45,651 bases of DNA from Selenomonadaceae bacterium. GTDB lineage: Bacteria; Bacillota; Negativicutes; Selenomonadales; Selenomonadaceae. The stretch is from NCBI GenBank assembly GCA_017475745.1, contig JAFVEZ010000046.1:1-45651 (forward strand), read 5' to 3'. The number at the start of each line of letters is the position of its first letter. The stretch's first letter is position 1. The position numbers were made by a program, and so were the translations under genes. Below the pieces are notes generated by a model. The model was not told the origin of the DNA. It made no database searches and saw nothing but the letters and a program-made list of their open reading frames with translations. Shown in pieces: positions 8,597-17,519 of the stretch.

Positions 8597-9508
8597 TCAG
8601 AAAGTCTTCAACAGTGCTTCAACTTCATCACGAGTTGCAAGATTTTCGGAGAATGCAGAAGCACTACCAGTGGCAAGACCCATTCTGAATGCCTTCTCAC
8701 AATCGCCGTTGCTCTCAATGTAACCTGTCAAGAAGCCTGCGACCATAGAATCGCCTGCACCGACGGAGTTGACGAGCTTGCCCTTCGGCGGTTTGGAGCT
8801 GTGTGTTTGACCTTTTTCATCAAGCAGGAAAGCACCATCGCCAGCAAGTGAAACGAGGACATTCTGAGCACCTTGATCCTGCAGGCGTTTTGCATACTTG
8901 GCAATTTTCTCTGTGTCGGTTCCGGGGATTGAGACGCCAAACATTGCACCAAGTTCATGATTGTTGGGCTTAATCAAGAATGGTTTAAACTTCAAGCACT
9001 TCAGAAGAAGGTCTTTCTCTGCGTCCACAACGATTTTGACACCAGCAGGAACGTGAGAGAGAAGCTGTTCATACATATCTGACGGCAGCGTCTTTGGAAT
9101 TGAGCCTGCAACTACAATAGTGTCGCCTTCTTTGAGATCGCTTTCAACCTGTTTGAACAGCTCATCGCGATATTTTTCGGGAATATCGGGACCTTGACCG
9201 TTGATTTCCGTCTCAACATCGGCTTTTGCCTTGACGTTGATTCTCGAAAATCCTTTTGGAAGCATAACAAATGAGTGCCTTGCGCCGAAGCCGTCAAGCT
9301 GGCGGCAGAGTTCTGCGCCGGTGAAGCCTGCAACGAAGCCAAGAGCTGTTGTCGGCTGACCGAAGTTTCCGAGAACGATTGAAACATTGACACCTTTGCC
9401 GCCACCGAGGACTTGTTCATAATTTACGCGGTTAATTGCACCGGCTGTTAACTTGTCCAAGCGAATGATGTAATCAATCGACGGATTGAAAGTTACTGTA
9501 TAAATCAA
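8597..9508 (-). CDS. fruK: 1-phosphofructokinase
   Basis: Phosphorylates fructose 1-phosphate to fructose 1,6-bisphosphate, completing PTS fructose uptake. A PfkB/ribokinase-family protein: start IYTVTFNPSIDY, the glycine-rich VLGGGKGVNVS near residue 40, and the C-terminal signature VNSVGAGDSMVAGF with the catalytic Asp. The frame opens at TTG 9523, but TTG 9508 lies six bases after GGGGGG and gives the usual family N-terminus, so 303 residues are called. First gene of the fru operon, with promoter and two palindromes upstream. No DeoR-type FruR gene is adjacent. Confidence 0.93.
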   Translation of the reverse strand: MIYTVTFNPSIDYIIRLDKLTAGAINRVNYEQVLGGGKGVNVSIVLGNFGQPTTALGFVAGFTGAELCRQLDGFGARHSFVMLPKGFSRINVKAKADVETEINGQGPDIPEKYRDELFKQVESDLKEGDTIVVAGSIPKTLPSDMYEQLLSHVPAGVKIVVDAEKDLLLKCLKFKPFLIKPNNHELGAMFGVSIPGTDTEKIAKYAKRLQDQGAQNVLVSLAGDGAFLLDEKGQTHSSKPPKGKLVNSVGAGDSMVAGFLTGYIESNGDCEKAFRMGLATGSASAFSENLATRDEVEALLKTF

Positions 9509-9536
9509 CTCAATACCCCCCAATAGATTTTTTACA

Positions 9537-9576
9537 GTACTCTTTAAGCAGAGTACAACATATCTGTATTAATACA
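9537..9576 (-). promoter_or_regulatory. Two palindromes between the fru promoter and fruK
   Basis: TGTATTAATACA (9565-9576) is a perfect 12-bp palindrome touching the -10 box. GTACTCT (9537-9543) pairs with AGAGTAC (9550-9556). Both lie between the -10 box and the fruK start, a typical place for repressor operators. The regulator is unknown. Confidence 0.5.
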
Positions 9577-9605
9577 ATAATACAACAAATGGCATAGGTC
9601 GTCAA
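9577..9605 (-). promoter_or_regulatory. fru operon promoter
   Basis: On the minus strand TTGACG (9600-9605), a 17-base spacer and TATTAT (9577-9582). It lies in the gap between the lepA stop and fruK and reads toward fruK. Confidence 0.7.
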
Positions 9606-9652
9606 CAAAATTTCAAATAATTTGGCAAATTGAAAACAAAATGAAAAAATTA

Positions 9653-11452
9653 TTAAATCTCGTCTCCAACCTTCAAGACTGCCATAAATGCCTCTTGAGG
9701 AAGTTCGACGCTGCCGACCGCTTTCATGCGCTTCTTGCCTTCTTTCTGTTTCTCAAGAAGTTTGCGCTTACGAGAGACATCGCCGCCATAACATTTAGCT
9801 AAAACGTCTTTACGCCGTGCCTTGACGGTTTCACGAGCAATGACTCTACCACCGATTGCCGCTTGAACTGGAATATCAAAGAGTTGTTCGGGAATCAGTC
9901 TCTTCAGCTTGAGTGCCAATGCCCTGCCGACTCTTGCTGACCTAGTCTTATGGACAATAGCACTCAACGCGTCGACAATATCACCGTTGAGCATTACATC
10001 TAACTTAACTAAATCAGACTCACTGTAACCGGCAAGTTCATAATCGAGACTGGCATAACCGCGCGTCATTGACTTGAGCTTATCGAAGAAGTCGTAAATA
10101 ATCTCATTGAGTGGTATCTCATAGGTAATCATCACGCGCGTCTTGTCAATATAGTCCATTGATTTGTAAGTGCCGCGCTTATCTCGACAAAGCTCCATAA
10201 CTGCGCCAATATAGTCAGAGGGCACAATGACAGTTGCCTTGACGATTGGTTCCTCAATGAATTTAATCTCCGTTGCGGGTGGCAGAGCAGCAGGATTGTC
10301 GACGGTCAAAACTTCATTGTCGGTCTTGGTGACCTTATAGACGACAGAAGGCGCAGTTGTGACGAGTTTAAGTTTATACTCACGCTCAAGGCGTTCCTGG
10401 ATAACGTCCATGTGTAGCAGACCGAGGAATCCGCAACGAAAGCCGAAACCAAGAGCAGCGGAAGTCTCCGGCTCGAATACCAAGGCGGCGTCGTTGAGTT
10501 GTAGTTTCTCCAAGGCATCTTTGAGGTTGTCATAATCTGCACTGTCTGTTGGATAGAGACCGCAGAAGACCATAGGCACTGGCGCTCTGTAACCTTCCAA
10601 TGCTTTAGCTGGATTTTCAAGATTTGTGATAGTATCTCCAACACGAACATCTCTGACATCTTTAAGAGAGCCGCAAATATAACCAACCTCACCCGCTGAG
10701 AGTTCATTGACCTCAACCATTGAGGGTGAAAAGTAGCCAATCTCAGTAGCTTCAAATTCCTTGCCAGTTGCGATCAACTTCAGCTTATCGCCCTTCTTGA
10801 CAGTGCCATCGAAGATTCTGACATGAGCAACGGCGCCTTTGTAAGAATCAAAGTAAGAATCAAAGATCAACGCCTGTAAAGGCTTATTACTCTCACCGCT
10901 TGGTGGCGGCACCTTCTTCACGATTGCTTCAAGTATATCATCAATGCCCTCACCGGTCTTGGCACTGCAGAGGATTGCTTCTGAAGCATCAAGTCCTATA
11001 GCTTCCTCGATCTCTTCTTTAACGCGGTCGGGTTCTGCAGAGGGTAAATCAATCTTGTTGATGACCGGCACAATCTCAAGATCGTTATCGAGGGCTAAAT
11101 ATACGTTCGATAAGGTTTGTGCCTCAACGCCCTGCGAAGCATCAACAACAAGCAGAGCGCCTTCACAAGCAGCAAGACTCCTTGAAACTTCATAGGTAAA
11201 ATCAACGTGACCAGGTGTGTCAATCAAGTTCAATCTGTACTCTTTGCCATCTGAAGCCGTATATTTAAGCCTTACTGTTTGCGCCTTGATAGTGATTCCG
11301 CGCTCACGTTCAAGTTCCATATTATCAAGTAACTGATCTGCCATATCACGCTTCTCAACCGTGCCTGTTGATTCAATGAGTCTGTCAGCAAGTGTAGATT
11401 TACCATGGTCGATATGTGCTATGATTGAAAAATTCCTAATTCTATCGTTCAT
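9653..11452 (-). CDS. lepA: Elongation factor 4 (ribosomal back-translocase GTPase)
   Basis: A 599-residue translational GTPase of normal family length. The G-domain motifs are all present: [14 protein letters not shown] (G1), ITIKAQT (switch I), DTPGHVDF (G3) and NKIDLP (G4). The EF-G-like domains and the LepA-specific C-terminus follow, with [20 protein letters not shown] and the end segment [15 protein letters not shown]. The ATG follows GAGAGGAC. The promoter at 11482-11510 makes it a separate unit from the cysteine-rich gene upstream. Confidence 0.96.
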   Translation of the reverse strand: MNDRIRNFSIIAHIDHGKSTLADRLIESTGTVEKRDMADQLLDNMELERERGITIKAQTVRLKYTASDGKEYRLNLIDTPGHVDFTYEVSRSLAACEGALLVVDASQGVEAQTLSNVYLALDNDLEIVPVINKIDLPSAEPDRVKEEIEEAIGLDASEAILCSAKTGEGIDDILEAIVKKVPPPSGESNKPLQALIFDSYFDSYKGAVAHVRIFDGTVKKGDKLKLIATGKEFEATEIGYFSPSMVEVNELSAGEVGYICGSLKDVRDVRVGDTITNLENPAKALEGYRAPVPMVFCGLYPTDSADYDNLKDALEKLQLNDAALVFEPETSAALGFGFRCGFLGLLHMDVIQERLEREYKLKLVTTAPSVVYKVTKTDNEVLTVDNPAALPPATEIKFIEEPIVKATVIVPSDYIGAVMELCRDKRGTYKSMDYIDKTRVMITYEIPLNEIIYDFFDKLKSMTRGYASLDYELAGYSESDLVKLDVMLNGDIVDALSAIVHKTRSARVGRALALKLKRLIPEQLFDIPVQAAIGGRVIARETVKARRKDVLAKCYGGDVSRKRKLLEKQKEGKKRMKAVGSVELPQEAFMAVLKVGDEI

Positions 11453-11481
11453 CGTTTCGTCCTCTCATAAGTATTTACAGC

Positions 11482-11510
11482 ATTATACAATATCTTGTGA
11501 AAAATTACAA
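11482..11510 (-). promoter_or_regulatory. lepA promoter
   Basis: On the minus strand TTGTAA (11505-11510), a 17-base spacer and a perfect TATAAT (11482-11487), about 30 bases before the lepA ATG. It abuts the terminator of the preceding gene. Confidence 0.65.
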
Positions 11511-11539
11511 TAAAAAAGCCGTTCAGTGAAGGAACAGCC
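11511..11539 (-). terminator. Terminator of the cysteine-rich gene
   Basis: Read leftward, GGCTGTTC (11539-11532) pairs with GAACGGC (11524-11518) and the next base, including two G-T pairs, around a seven-base loop. A run of six T follows. This is a standard intrinsic terminator. Confidence 0.75.
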
Positions 11540-11561
11540 ATAAATCTATGTCATATTTCGA

Positions 11562-11768
11562 TTACCAGCAACCGCGATTTCCGTCACAGTAACCGTCATT
11601 ATAGCAACCACCGGCGCAATTACCGTTATTGTCATCTTGATTGTAACAATAGCTGCCACGACAACAAAGAGCGTTTTGATTATCATCGGAAGATGCAGCT
11701 TCAGTGATTGAAAGAGTGCCTAGCGCCATTAATGCTGCCATTGCACTGATACCAAGTTTTTTAAGCAT
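11562..11768 (-). CDS. Cysteine-rich exported peptide
   Basis: A 68-residue protein starting at ATG 11768 with binding site GGAGTGA; an in-frame start at 11801 is less likely. Residues 1-24 form a Sec signal (MLKKLGISAMAALMALG, cleavage near TEAAS). The mature part of about 43 residues holds seven cysteines (CC, SYC, GNC, GGC, GYC, RGC) among Asn, Gly, Asp and Tyr, which suggests a disulfide-bonded or metal-binding peptide. The odd number leaves one Cys free or intermolecular. It sits directly downstream of tRNA-Leu with its own terminator and is probably read from the tRNA promoter. I do not recognise the family. Confidence 0.65.
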   Translation of the reverse strand: MLKKLGISAMAALMALGTLSITEAASSDDNQNALCCRGSYCYNQDDNNGNCAGGCYNDGYCDGNRGCW

Positions 11769-11802
11769 AATCTTCACTCCAATTCGTAGATAAATCAACA
11801 AC

Positions 11803-11887
11803 TGGTGCGGACGAAGGGAGTTGAACCCTTACGACCGAAGTCACTGGATCCTAAGTCCAGCGCGTCTGCCAATTCCGCCACGCCCGC
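11803..11887 (-). tRNA. tRNA-Leu (anticodon UAG)
   Basis: On the minus strand the acceptor GCGGGCG pairs with CGTCCGC with one G-T pair, followed by an encoded CCA. The anticodon stem CTGGA/TCCAG encloses the loop CTTAGGA, giving anticodon UAG. A long variable arm (GTGACTTCGGTCGTAA region) marks it as class II, and the T-arm has GGTTCAACTCC. Length 85 bases. Confidence 0.95.
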
Positions 11888-11908
11888 ATAGCTGATAAGC
11901 ACAATATA

Positions 11909-11938
11909 TTTATATCACTTTTAATGTAATATTGTCAA
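11909..11938 (-). promoter_or_regulatory. tRNA-Leu promoter
   Basis: On the minus strand TTGACA (11933-11938), an 18-base spacer and TATAAA (11909-11914), about 21 bases before the tRNA 5' end. It probably also serves the cysteine-rich gene downstream. Confidence 0.65.
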
Positions 11939-11961
11939 TATCTTCAAGAAAATTTTCTCAT

Positions 11962-12465
11962 TTAACCTTCAACTTTATCTTCAAGTCTCATTAACATGAA
12001 GCAATAATCAGAAAGACGATTCAACAATAGCTTGTCGACATCATGTGTCTGCTCATTCTTTGACAAAGTGAGGAAAAGTCTCTCAGCACGTCTGGTGATT
12101 GTCCTTGCCAAATCCAGGAAGGCACCGGCTTGGCTGTCACCTGGTATTACGAAGGCTCTGAGCGGCGGCAAAGAAGCTTCCATGGCATCTATGTCAGTCT
12201 CAATCTCCGAAATGTGTTCAGATTTAATCATAGGCGGCTGATTGAGACTCGCCAGGTCAGCCATCAGAAGCGGCATGAGCTTTTGTAGTTTAAATATCTT
12301 CTCTTTGACTTCTGGAACTTTAGCAAAGGCGCGACTCATTGCAAGAGCAGAGTTGGCTTCGTCAATCGTTCCATAGACTTGAACCCTCAAAGAATCCTTT
12401 GGGACTCTCTCACCGGTGTAAAGTCCTGTGGTGCCGTCATCGCCTGTATTTGTGTAAACACTCAT
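11962..12465 (-). CDS. Cob(I)alamin adenosyltransferase, PduO type
   Basis: Transfers the adenosyl group of ATP to cob(I)alamin, giving coenzyme B12. A 167-residue PduO/MMAB-type protein: N-terminal ATP-binding TNTGDDGTTGLYTGERV, then YGTIDEANSAL, and the C-terminal helix signature RRAERLF followed by LNRLSDYCFMLMR. Length is normal for the bacterial single-domain form. It starts 11 bases after the glycosyltransferase stop and is probably co-transcribed with it. No B12-dependent enzyme lies in the window, so the user pathway is not visible. Confidence 0.9.
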   Translation of the reverse strand: MSVYTNTGDDGTTGLYTGERVPKDSLRVQVYGTIDEANSALAMSRAFAKVPEVKEKIFKLQKLMPLLMADLASLNQPPMIKSEHISEIETDIDAMEASLPPLRAFVIPGDSQAGAFLDLARTITRRAERLFLTLSKNEQTHDVDKLLLNRLSDYCFMLMRLEDKVEG

Positions 12466-12476
12466 GGCAAATCACC

Positions 12477-13712
12477 TCATCTAACGAGACTGTACATCAA
12501 ATCTTCTTGCTTACGCATGCATTTGTTCAGCTCAAAGCGATCCATTATGGTCTCTCTCGCTTTCTTGCCGAGTTTTGCCGCAAGTTCCTTGTCGTCAAGA
12601 ATCTCTTGCATGCGTCTTGCAATGTGATAGGGTGATCTGAACTCCGCCAGCAAGCCATTGACGTTATCTTCCATGACTTCCTCAACAGGCGGTGTCTTTG
12701 AACCGACAATCGGGCAGGCGAAGCTCATCGCCTCAAGGAAGGACCAACTCAGAACAAACGGACGAGTCAGATAGACGTGACAGCTTGAAGAGCGAAGTAT
12801 CTTCCTGTAGTCTCCACGATTTCTAAGACCAACGAAGTGTACACGGTTCGTATCATAACCGCCCTTTTCTTCTTCAAGTTTCTGATAACTTGTATCTTTG
12901 AGCTGGGCACCGTAGCAAATCCTGTCTTTACCGACCAAAATTGCATGAGTATTGGGACGGCGCTCCAAGACAAGTCTAAGAGCATCCATGAAGTATGGAA
13001 AACCGCGATACATCTCAAAGCCACGGGCAACATAGGTGATAATCTCAGTACCTTCAGGCAAGTGCAGATCAATATCGTCGAGATCGAGAGCAGGCTTTTT
13101 GCCCTCTGGATCAGGTGAGCAGAATTCGGTATCAATGCCTTCATGAATGATTTTGATCTTAGGTTTAAATATCTCCGGCATTTGAGCAAACTGCCACTCG
13201 GTAGGCGTTACACCTACATCACACAATTCAAGATTTAACAGGTGATGGGCATTTCTTGTGCGAATTGAAATCTTATTGGTCATTTGAGGAATCTCATCTG
13301 GCCACCAAAAGCTATCACTGTTGAGAGTTCTGTAATACCATTCAAAGTAACCCATAATTGGCACATCAGGGTAGACATCTTTGCAGTAGAGGGTACTACC
13401 CCAACCAGTGTGTGCAATAATAACATCTGGCTTTATGTTCTTTTCGCTCGCCATCCACTCAAGTGCTCTTACTACAGCTTGCCCTTCCAGAACAGCCTCA
13501 GCGGCAGGACGAAGAGGACCGCAGGTCTTTGCCCACTTCTCTGCTTCCTCATTGGGTTTCTTGTAGAGTGCCAAAGTAACACCTCTAAGATTGGTCTTGA
13601 TCGAGTTCTCCTTCGAGAGGAAGAATACTTGATTGTCAGGATTACTTGCAAGGTATGGTGCAATGTTCAGATATTGTGCCGGAAATGACGGGTGCAATAT
13701 AAATATATTCAC
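12477..13712 (-). CDS. Glycosyltransferase, family 4-like (GT-B fold)
   Basis: A 411-residue cytoplasmic glycosyltransferase. The N-terminal half (MNIFILHPSFPAQY, then HTGWGSTLYCKDVYPDVP and GYFEWYYR) matches the Glyco_trans_4-type acceptor domain. The C-terminal half has HEGIDTEFCSP, YVARGFEMYRGFP and the E-x7-E-like donor site around SFLEAMSFACPIVGS. The start is GTG with GGAGG eight bases upstream. It follows the second ABC exporter gene, separated by a hairpin at 13752-13799. A role in glycosylating exported adhesin or envelope polysaccharide is possible from context only. Confidence 0.85.
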   Translation of the reverse strand: MNIFILHPSFPAQYLNIAPYLASNPDNQVFFLSKENSIKTNLRGVTLALYKKPNEEAEKWAKTCGPLRPAAEAVLEGQAVVRALEWMASEKNIKPDVIIAHTGWGSTLYCKDVYPDVPIMGYFEWYYRTLNSDSFWWPDEIPQMTNKISIRTRNAHHLLNLELCDVGVTPTEWQFAQMPEIFKPKIKIIHEGIDTEFCSPDPEGKKPALDLDDIDLHLPEGTEIITYVARGFEMYRGFPYFMDALRLVLERRPNTHAILVGKDRICYGAQLKDTSYQKLEEEKGGYDTNRVHFVGLRNRGDYRKILRSSSCHVYLTRPFVLSWSFLEAMSFACPIVGSKTPPVEEVMEDNVNGLLAEFRSPYHIARRMQEILDDKELAAKLGKKARETIMDRFELNKCMRKQEDLMYSLVR

Positions 13713-13751
13713 TTAAACAACCTCCTTGTAGTAGATAGTTTTCAGTAGAGA

Positions 13752-13799
13752 GCAGATAGTGACTTTCTACCTGTTGATTACTGACAGCTAACTATCTGC
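13752..13799 (-). repeat. Inverted repeat with degenerate AGATAGT copies
   Basis: GCAGATAGT (13752-13760) and ACTATCTGC (13791-13799) are perfect 9-bp inverted arms around 30 bases. A further AGATAGT lies at about 13733-13739. On the minus strand the stem falls between the second ABC exporter and the glycosyltransferase. There is no T-run, so it may shape mRNA ends rather than terminate, or it is a degenerate intergenic repeat. Confidence 0.5.
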
Positions 13800-13802
13800 C
13801 AA

Positions 13803-16142
13803 CTATGCCATTTGTGCTTGATAGAGTTTGGTATATGCGCCATTGCGCTTGAGAAGCTCATCATGGCTGCCCGCTTCAATAATACGTCCTTTCTCAATGA
13901 CGACTATAGCATCGCAGTCACGAACAGTACTAAGTCTGTGTGCAATCATCAGCATTGTACGTCCTGCAGCAATAGGCTCAATATTACTCATTATGATATT
14001 TTCAGATTCATAATCAAGTGCGGAAGTTGCCTCGTCAAATATCAAAATCTTTGGATCTGTGATGAGTGCTCTTGCGATTGCAATTCTTTGACGTTGACCA
14101 CCGCTGAGGAGACTGCCACGTTCACCAACGAAAGTTTCATAACCATGAGGGAACTGCTCTATAAACTCATCAGCACCGGCGAGCTTGGCTGCCTTTACAA
14201 CGTCAGCATGTGTAGCATTAGGCGCAGCAAGGCGGATATTCTCTTCAATGGTGCCGGAGAATAACATACTGTCTTGAAGCACAACACCTATCTGGCGTCT
14301 CAACCAAGCAGGCTCAACCTGTGCAATGTCAACACCGTCAATCAAGATTCTGCCATTGTCCGGCAGATAAAGACGTTGAATTAACTTTGTCAATGTCGAC
14401 TTGCCGGAACCGGAACGCCCGACTATACCGACCTTCATTCCGGCAGGTATCCTTATATTAATGTTATCCAGAACTTTGCCGCCTTCTGGCGTATAGCTGA
14501 AGGCAAGCTTCTCAAGGGCAATGTCACCACGCAAGCTTGGAAGAGTTGTACGTGAAGGATTGAAGGCAGGCTCTGTTTCCTCGTCCATGATATCGGCGAG
14601 ACGCTCCATTGAAACGCGAACTTGCTGGAAGTACTGCCACTGATTAATCAATCTCATAACAGGAGCAATCAACTGACCGGAGATCATCTGGAAGGCAATC
14701 AACTCACCAACTGATATTTCACCTTCCATGACGTAGTAGGAACCAATCCAGAGGATCAAGAGATTGAACATGCTATGGAGGAAGGTTGCGATTGTATTTG
14801 CAACGTTAGCAAGGTTAATGACCGCCAATGAGGAATTAACCAAACGAGCAAGCATTTCTTCATATCTGCGAATGAAGTGTGGCTCAACGCTGGAAGCTTT
14901 GACTGTATGGATACCTGTTATTGTCTCAATCAAGAATGAGCGATTCTCAGCACCAATCAAGAAGCGTTCGTTAATCATTCGCTTGAATATCGGTGCAACT
15001 ATCAAGTTCAATATGATAAACGACGGCAGCATCACCACAACTAAGGCGCAGAGGATTCGATTATACATGAACATGACGCCAAAGTAGAGAAGCGCGAAGA
15101 CAATATCAAGAATGATCGTCAAACTTGAACCCGTCAAGAATGAACGTAGGGTCTCAAGCTCACCAACACGCGAGACAACATCACCAACCTGCCACTTCTG
15201 GAAGTATTTGACAGGTAATGAGGTGATATTCTTGAAGAGTCTTGACGAGAGAGTAACGTCCATCTTACTAGCTATGTTTGAGAACAGATACGCTCGAAGT
15301 GACATTATCCACGTCTGGAAGATCGTACAGACAATCATACCCATGACCAGTATGTCAAGTGCATCAGAGGCACGGTGTACCAGGACCTTATCAATGATAT
15401 TCTGTACGAAGAACGGCGACGCAAGGCCCAATAATTGCAAGATCAGCGAAATCCAAAGGACATTGCGAAGGTGTTTGCCATACTTGGAGATAACTGGTAT
15501 AAACCAGCGAAAGCCGAACTGCTGAAACTTCTTGTCAAGCTCAAAACGGCGGGTGAAGAGTATTGCCTCACCACTCCAATCACCAAGCAGCTTGTACCTG
15601 TCAGCTTTAACTGGCTCCTGTGAAAAGACAGGATCCATTATATAAATATCATTATCGTGAATTGTGGTGATGACGACGCTGCGACCGTCCTTCATGCGAA
15701 TTAGCACAGGATAGACCAGCGCATTTAAATCGTTCTCTTTGAGGTCGCTGTAAGCTCTTGCCTTGAGTTTCAAGTCACGAGCAGCGCGGACAAGAGTTGT
15801 GGTATCAACACTGCCTTCCTCAAAGACGTAGGCACGCTCAAGCTGGCGATATTCAGCGGGAATGTTGTAATATTTTGCAATGGCTATGAGACAAGCTAAA
15901 CCTGTATCAATGCCGTTAATGCGTCCACCGTCAGTAGGTTTCTTGACATCAGTGGAAACCGCATTGGCAGGCATCTTCGCAAGTTGAATCTTACCTAATG
16001 CCTGTTTGCCACCATTGTCTCCTCCGTTGTTGCTGCCACCATTGCCGCGGCCTGCAACTTGATTGCCGCCGCTCGGCACCATGGACTGATTGTTCTCGTT
16101 ATTTTCATTGCCTTTGTTGAGATTATCATTCTTAAACGCCAT
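13803..16142 (-). CDS. Type I secretion ABC exporter with C39-like domain (RtxE/HlyB-like)
   Basis: Inner-membrane ATPase of a type I secretion system, 779 residues. Order: Asn/Gly-rich tail (1-55), C39-like domain (about 72-205), six-TM region (about 225-500) and nucleotide-binding domain. Walker A is GRSGSGKST (575-583), the signature LSGGQRQR (679-686) and Walker B ILIFDEATSALD. The peptidase cysteine position reads IDTGLACLIA with Thr80, so the domain should bind cargo without cleaving it, as in HlyB. It starts four bases after the HlyD gene. With the ABC gene at 17520-19655 it gives the ABC-HlyD-ABC order of RtxB-RtxD-RtxE. Confidence 0.9.
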   Translation of the reverse strand: MAFKNDNLNKGNENNENNQSMVPSGGNQVAGRGNGGSNNGGDNGGKQALGKIQLAKMPANAVSTDVKKPTDGGRINGIDTGLACLIAIAKYYNIPAEYRQLERAYVFEEGSVDTTTLVRAARDLKLKARAYSDLKENDLNALVYPVLIRMKDGRSVVITTIHDNDIYIMDPVFSQEPVKADRYKLLGDWSGEAILFTRRFELDKKFQQFGFRWFIPVISKYGKHLRNVLWISLILQLLGLASPFFVQNIIDKVLVHRASDALDILVMGMIVCTIFQTWIMSLRAYLFSNIASKMDVTLSSRLFKNITSLPVKYFQKWQVGDVVSRVGELETLRSFLTGSSLTIILDIVFALLYFGVMFMYNRILCALVVVMLPSFIILNLIVAPIFKRMINERFLIGAENRSFLIETITGIHTVKASSVEPHFIRRYEEMLARLVNSSLAVINLANVANTIATFLHSMFNLLILWIGSYYVMEGEISVGELIAFQMISGQLIAPVMRLINQWQYFQQVRVSMERLADIMDEETEPAFNPSRTTLPSLRGDIALEKLAFSYTPEGGKVLDNINIRIPAGMKVGIVGRSGSGKSTLTKLIQRLYLPDNGRILIDGVDIAQVEPAWLRRQIGVVLQDSMLFSGTIEENIRLAAPNATHADVVKAAKLAGADEFIEQFPHGYETFVGERGSLLSGGQRQRIAIARALITDPKILIFDEATSALDYESENIIMSNIEPIAAGRTMLMIAHRLSTVRDCDAIVVIEKGRIIEAGSHDELLKRNGAYTKLYQAQMA

Positions 16143-16146
16143 ATTC

Positions 16147-17499
16147 TCACCGCTCTCTCAAGGCTTCGTGGGTGTATTTCCTAAATGGATCAAGGAAGAA
16201 ATCAACAATGCGCTTCTCTTTGATCTTAATCTCAGCAGTGACACTCATACCAACAGACAAAGTTGCCTGTTCGCCCTCAATATTCATATCATTCTTGACA
16301 GGCTTCAAGAGGAGCTTAAATTTGTCGTGTTTAGCGACATCTTGAGGATTATCAACGGCATCGGCGCTAATTTCTTCAACTTCAGCTTTAACCATACCGA
16401 ATTTTTGGAAGTTGAATGTTCTAACCTTGATCTCAGCTTCTTGACCGATTTTGATAAAACCGATATCTTTGTTGTCAGCGTAAACTTCAAATTGCAAACT
16501 GACATCATCAGGAACTATTTGAAGTAGAGGTTGAGCGTCAGTTACAATTCCGCCGATTGTGTGTACGGAGAGATTATAGACCCTACCGCTGATTGGTGCA
16601 ACAATCGTTGCGAGACGTGAATCCTCTTCAGCCTTCTTGATGGCTTCTTCCAAGCTGTAGTACTCTTTCTTGGCTTCAACCAGTGAAGTCATGATATCTT
16701 TACGATATGAAGCGTCGACGTTTGCCAAGTTCTGTTCAGCTTCGGCGATCTCAGCTTGAGTGCTGTTAATCTCGTCAAGTGTGGCTTGTGCATTCTTGGC
16801 ATATTCAATGGTCTCTCTCTGCTGTTCGAGAAGCTGGAACTCTGAGATAGCGCTTTCCTCAATGAGCTGTTCAAGACGTGATTCCTTATCCTGTGCAATT
16901 TTGAGACCCTCAGCATACTTCTCATAAGTAGATTGGGTTGCCTGAAGTCTTGCACGCTTCTGATTTACAACATCTTGACGAGACTGACGCTGTGTTTGAT
17001 AATCATTCGTTCTGCTCTGATAAAGTGCCAACTCTGCCGCCAAGTCGTGAGATTCAAGATCAGGGTCTCTCTCCGGCACAAACGGCTGACCGGTAAGTTC
17101 TGCTGTCAACCTTTGAATATCGAGCTTATAGTAAGCAGCACGCTTTTTGAGATTGTCATAATCTGCAGTAGTAGTTGTCGGATCAAGTACTACAAGAACG
17201 TCGCCTTCTTGAACGATCTGACCTTCAGTGACGTTAATCTCTTTGATTATGCCCTTATTTTTGACTTGAACGGTCTTAGCCTGACCTGTAGGTATTACCT
17301 TACCTTCAGCAACAGCAACTTCATTGATGTGACCAAGAAAGGCCCAAGCAATGCCGACTATCAGCAAGATCAACACAGTCCACATGACAGTTCTACCAAC
17401 CGGCGAAGGCGGCGTCTCTGTGACTTCCAATATCGCAGGCAGGAGCTCTGTCTCTTTTTCTCGTTCCTCGCCGTGTACTAACCAATTCCAAAATCTCAT
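16147..17499 (-). CDS. Type I secretion membrane-fusion protein (HlyD/RtxD family)
   Basis: Periplasmic adaptor linking the ABC pair to an outer-membrane TolC-type channel. 450 residues: a short cytoplasmic N-terminus, one TM segment (about 37-56), a lipoyl-like half-motif (VQVKNKGIIKEINVTEGQIV), a long coiled-coil region (about 125-290, rich in Gln, Glu and Ala), then the second lipoyl half (ATIVAPISGRVYNLSVHTIG) and a beta-barrel region ending near VGMSVTAEIKIKEKRIVDFF. It lies 20 bases after the first ABC gene and four before the second. No tolC-like gene is in the window, so the outer channel must be elsewhere. Confidence 0.93.
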   Translation of the reverse strand: MRFWNWLVHGEEREKETELLPAILEVTETPPSPVGRTVMWTVLILLIVGIAWAFLGHINEVAVAEGKVIPTGQAKTVQVKNKGIIKEINVTEGQIVQEGDVLVVLDPTTTTADYDNLKKRAAYYKLDIQRLTAELTGQPFVPERDPDLESHDLAAELALYQSRTNDYQTQRQSRQDVVNQKRARLQATQSTYEKYAEGLKIAQDKESRLEQLIEESAISEFQLLEQQRETIEYAKNAQATLDEINSTQAEIAEAEQNLANVDASYRKDIMTSLVEAKKEYYSLEEAIKKAEEDSRLATIVAPISGRVYNLSVHTIGGIVTDAQPLLQIVPDDVSLQFEVYADNKDIGFIKIGQEAEIKVRTFNFQKFGMVKAEVEEISADAVDNPQDVAKHDKFKLLLKPVKNDMNIEGEQATLSVGMSVTAEIKIKEKRIVDFFLDPFRKYTHEALRER

Positions 17500-17519
17500 C
17501 TATATCACCCCGTTATTAA

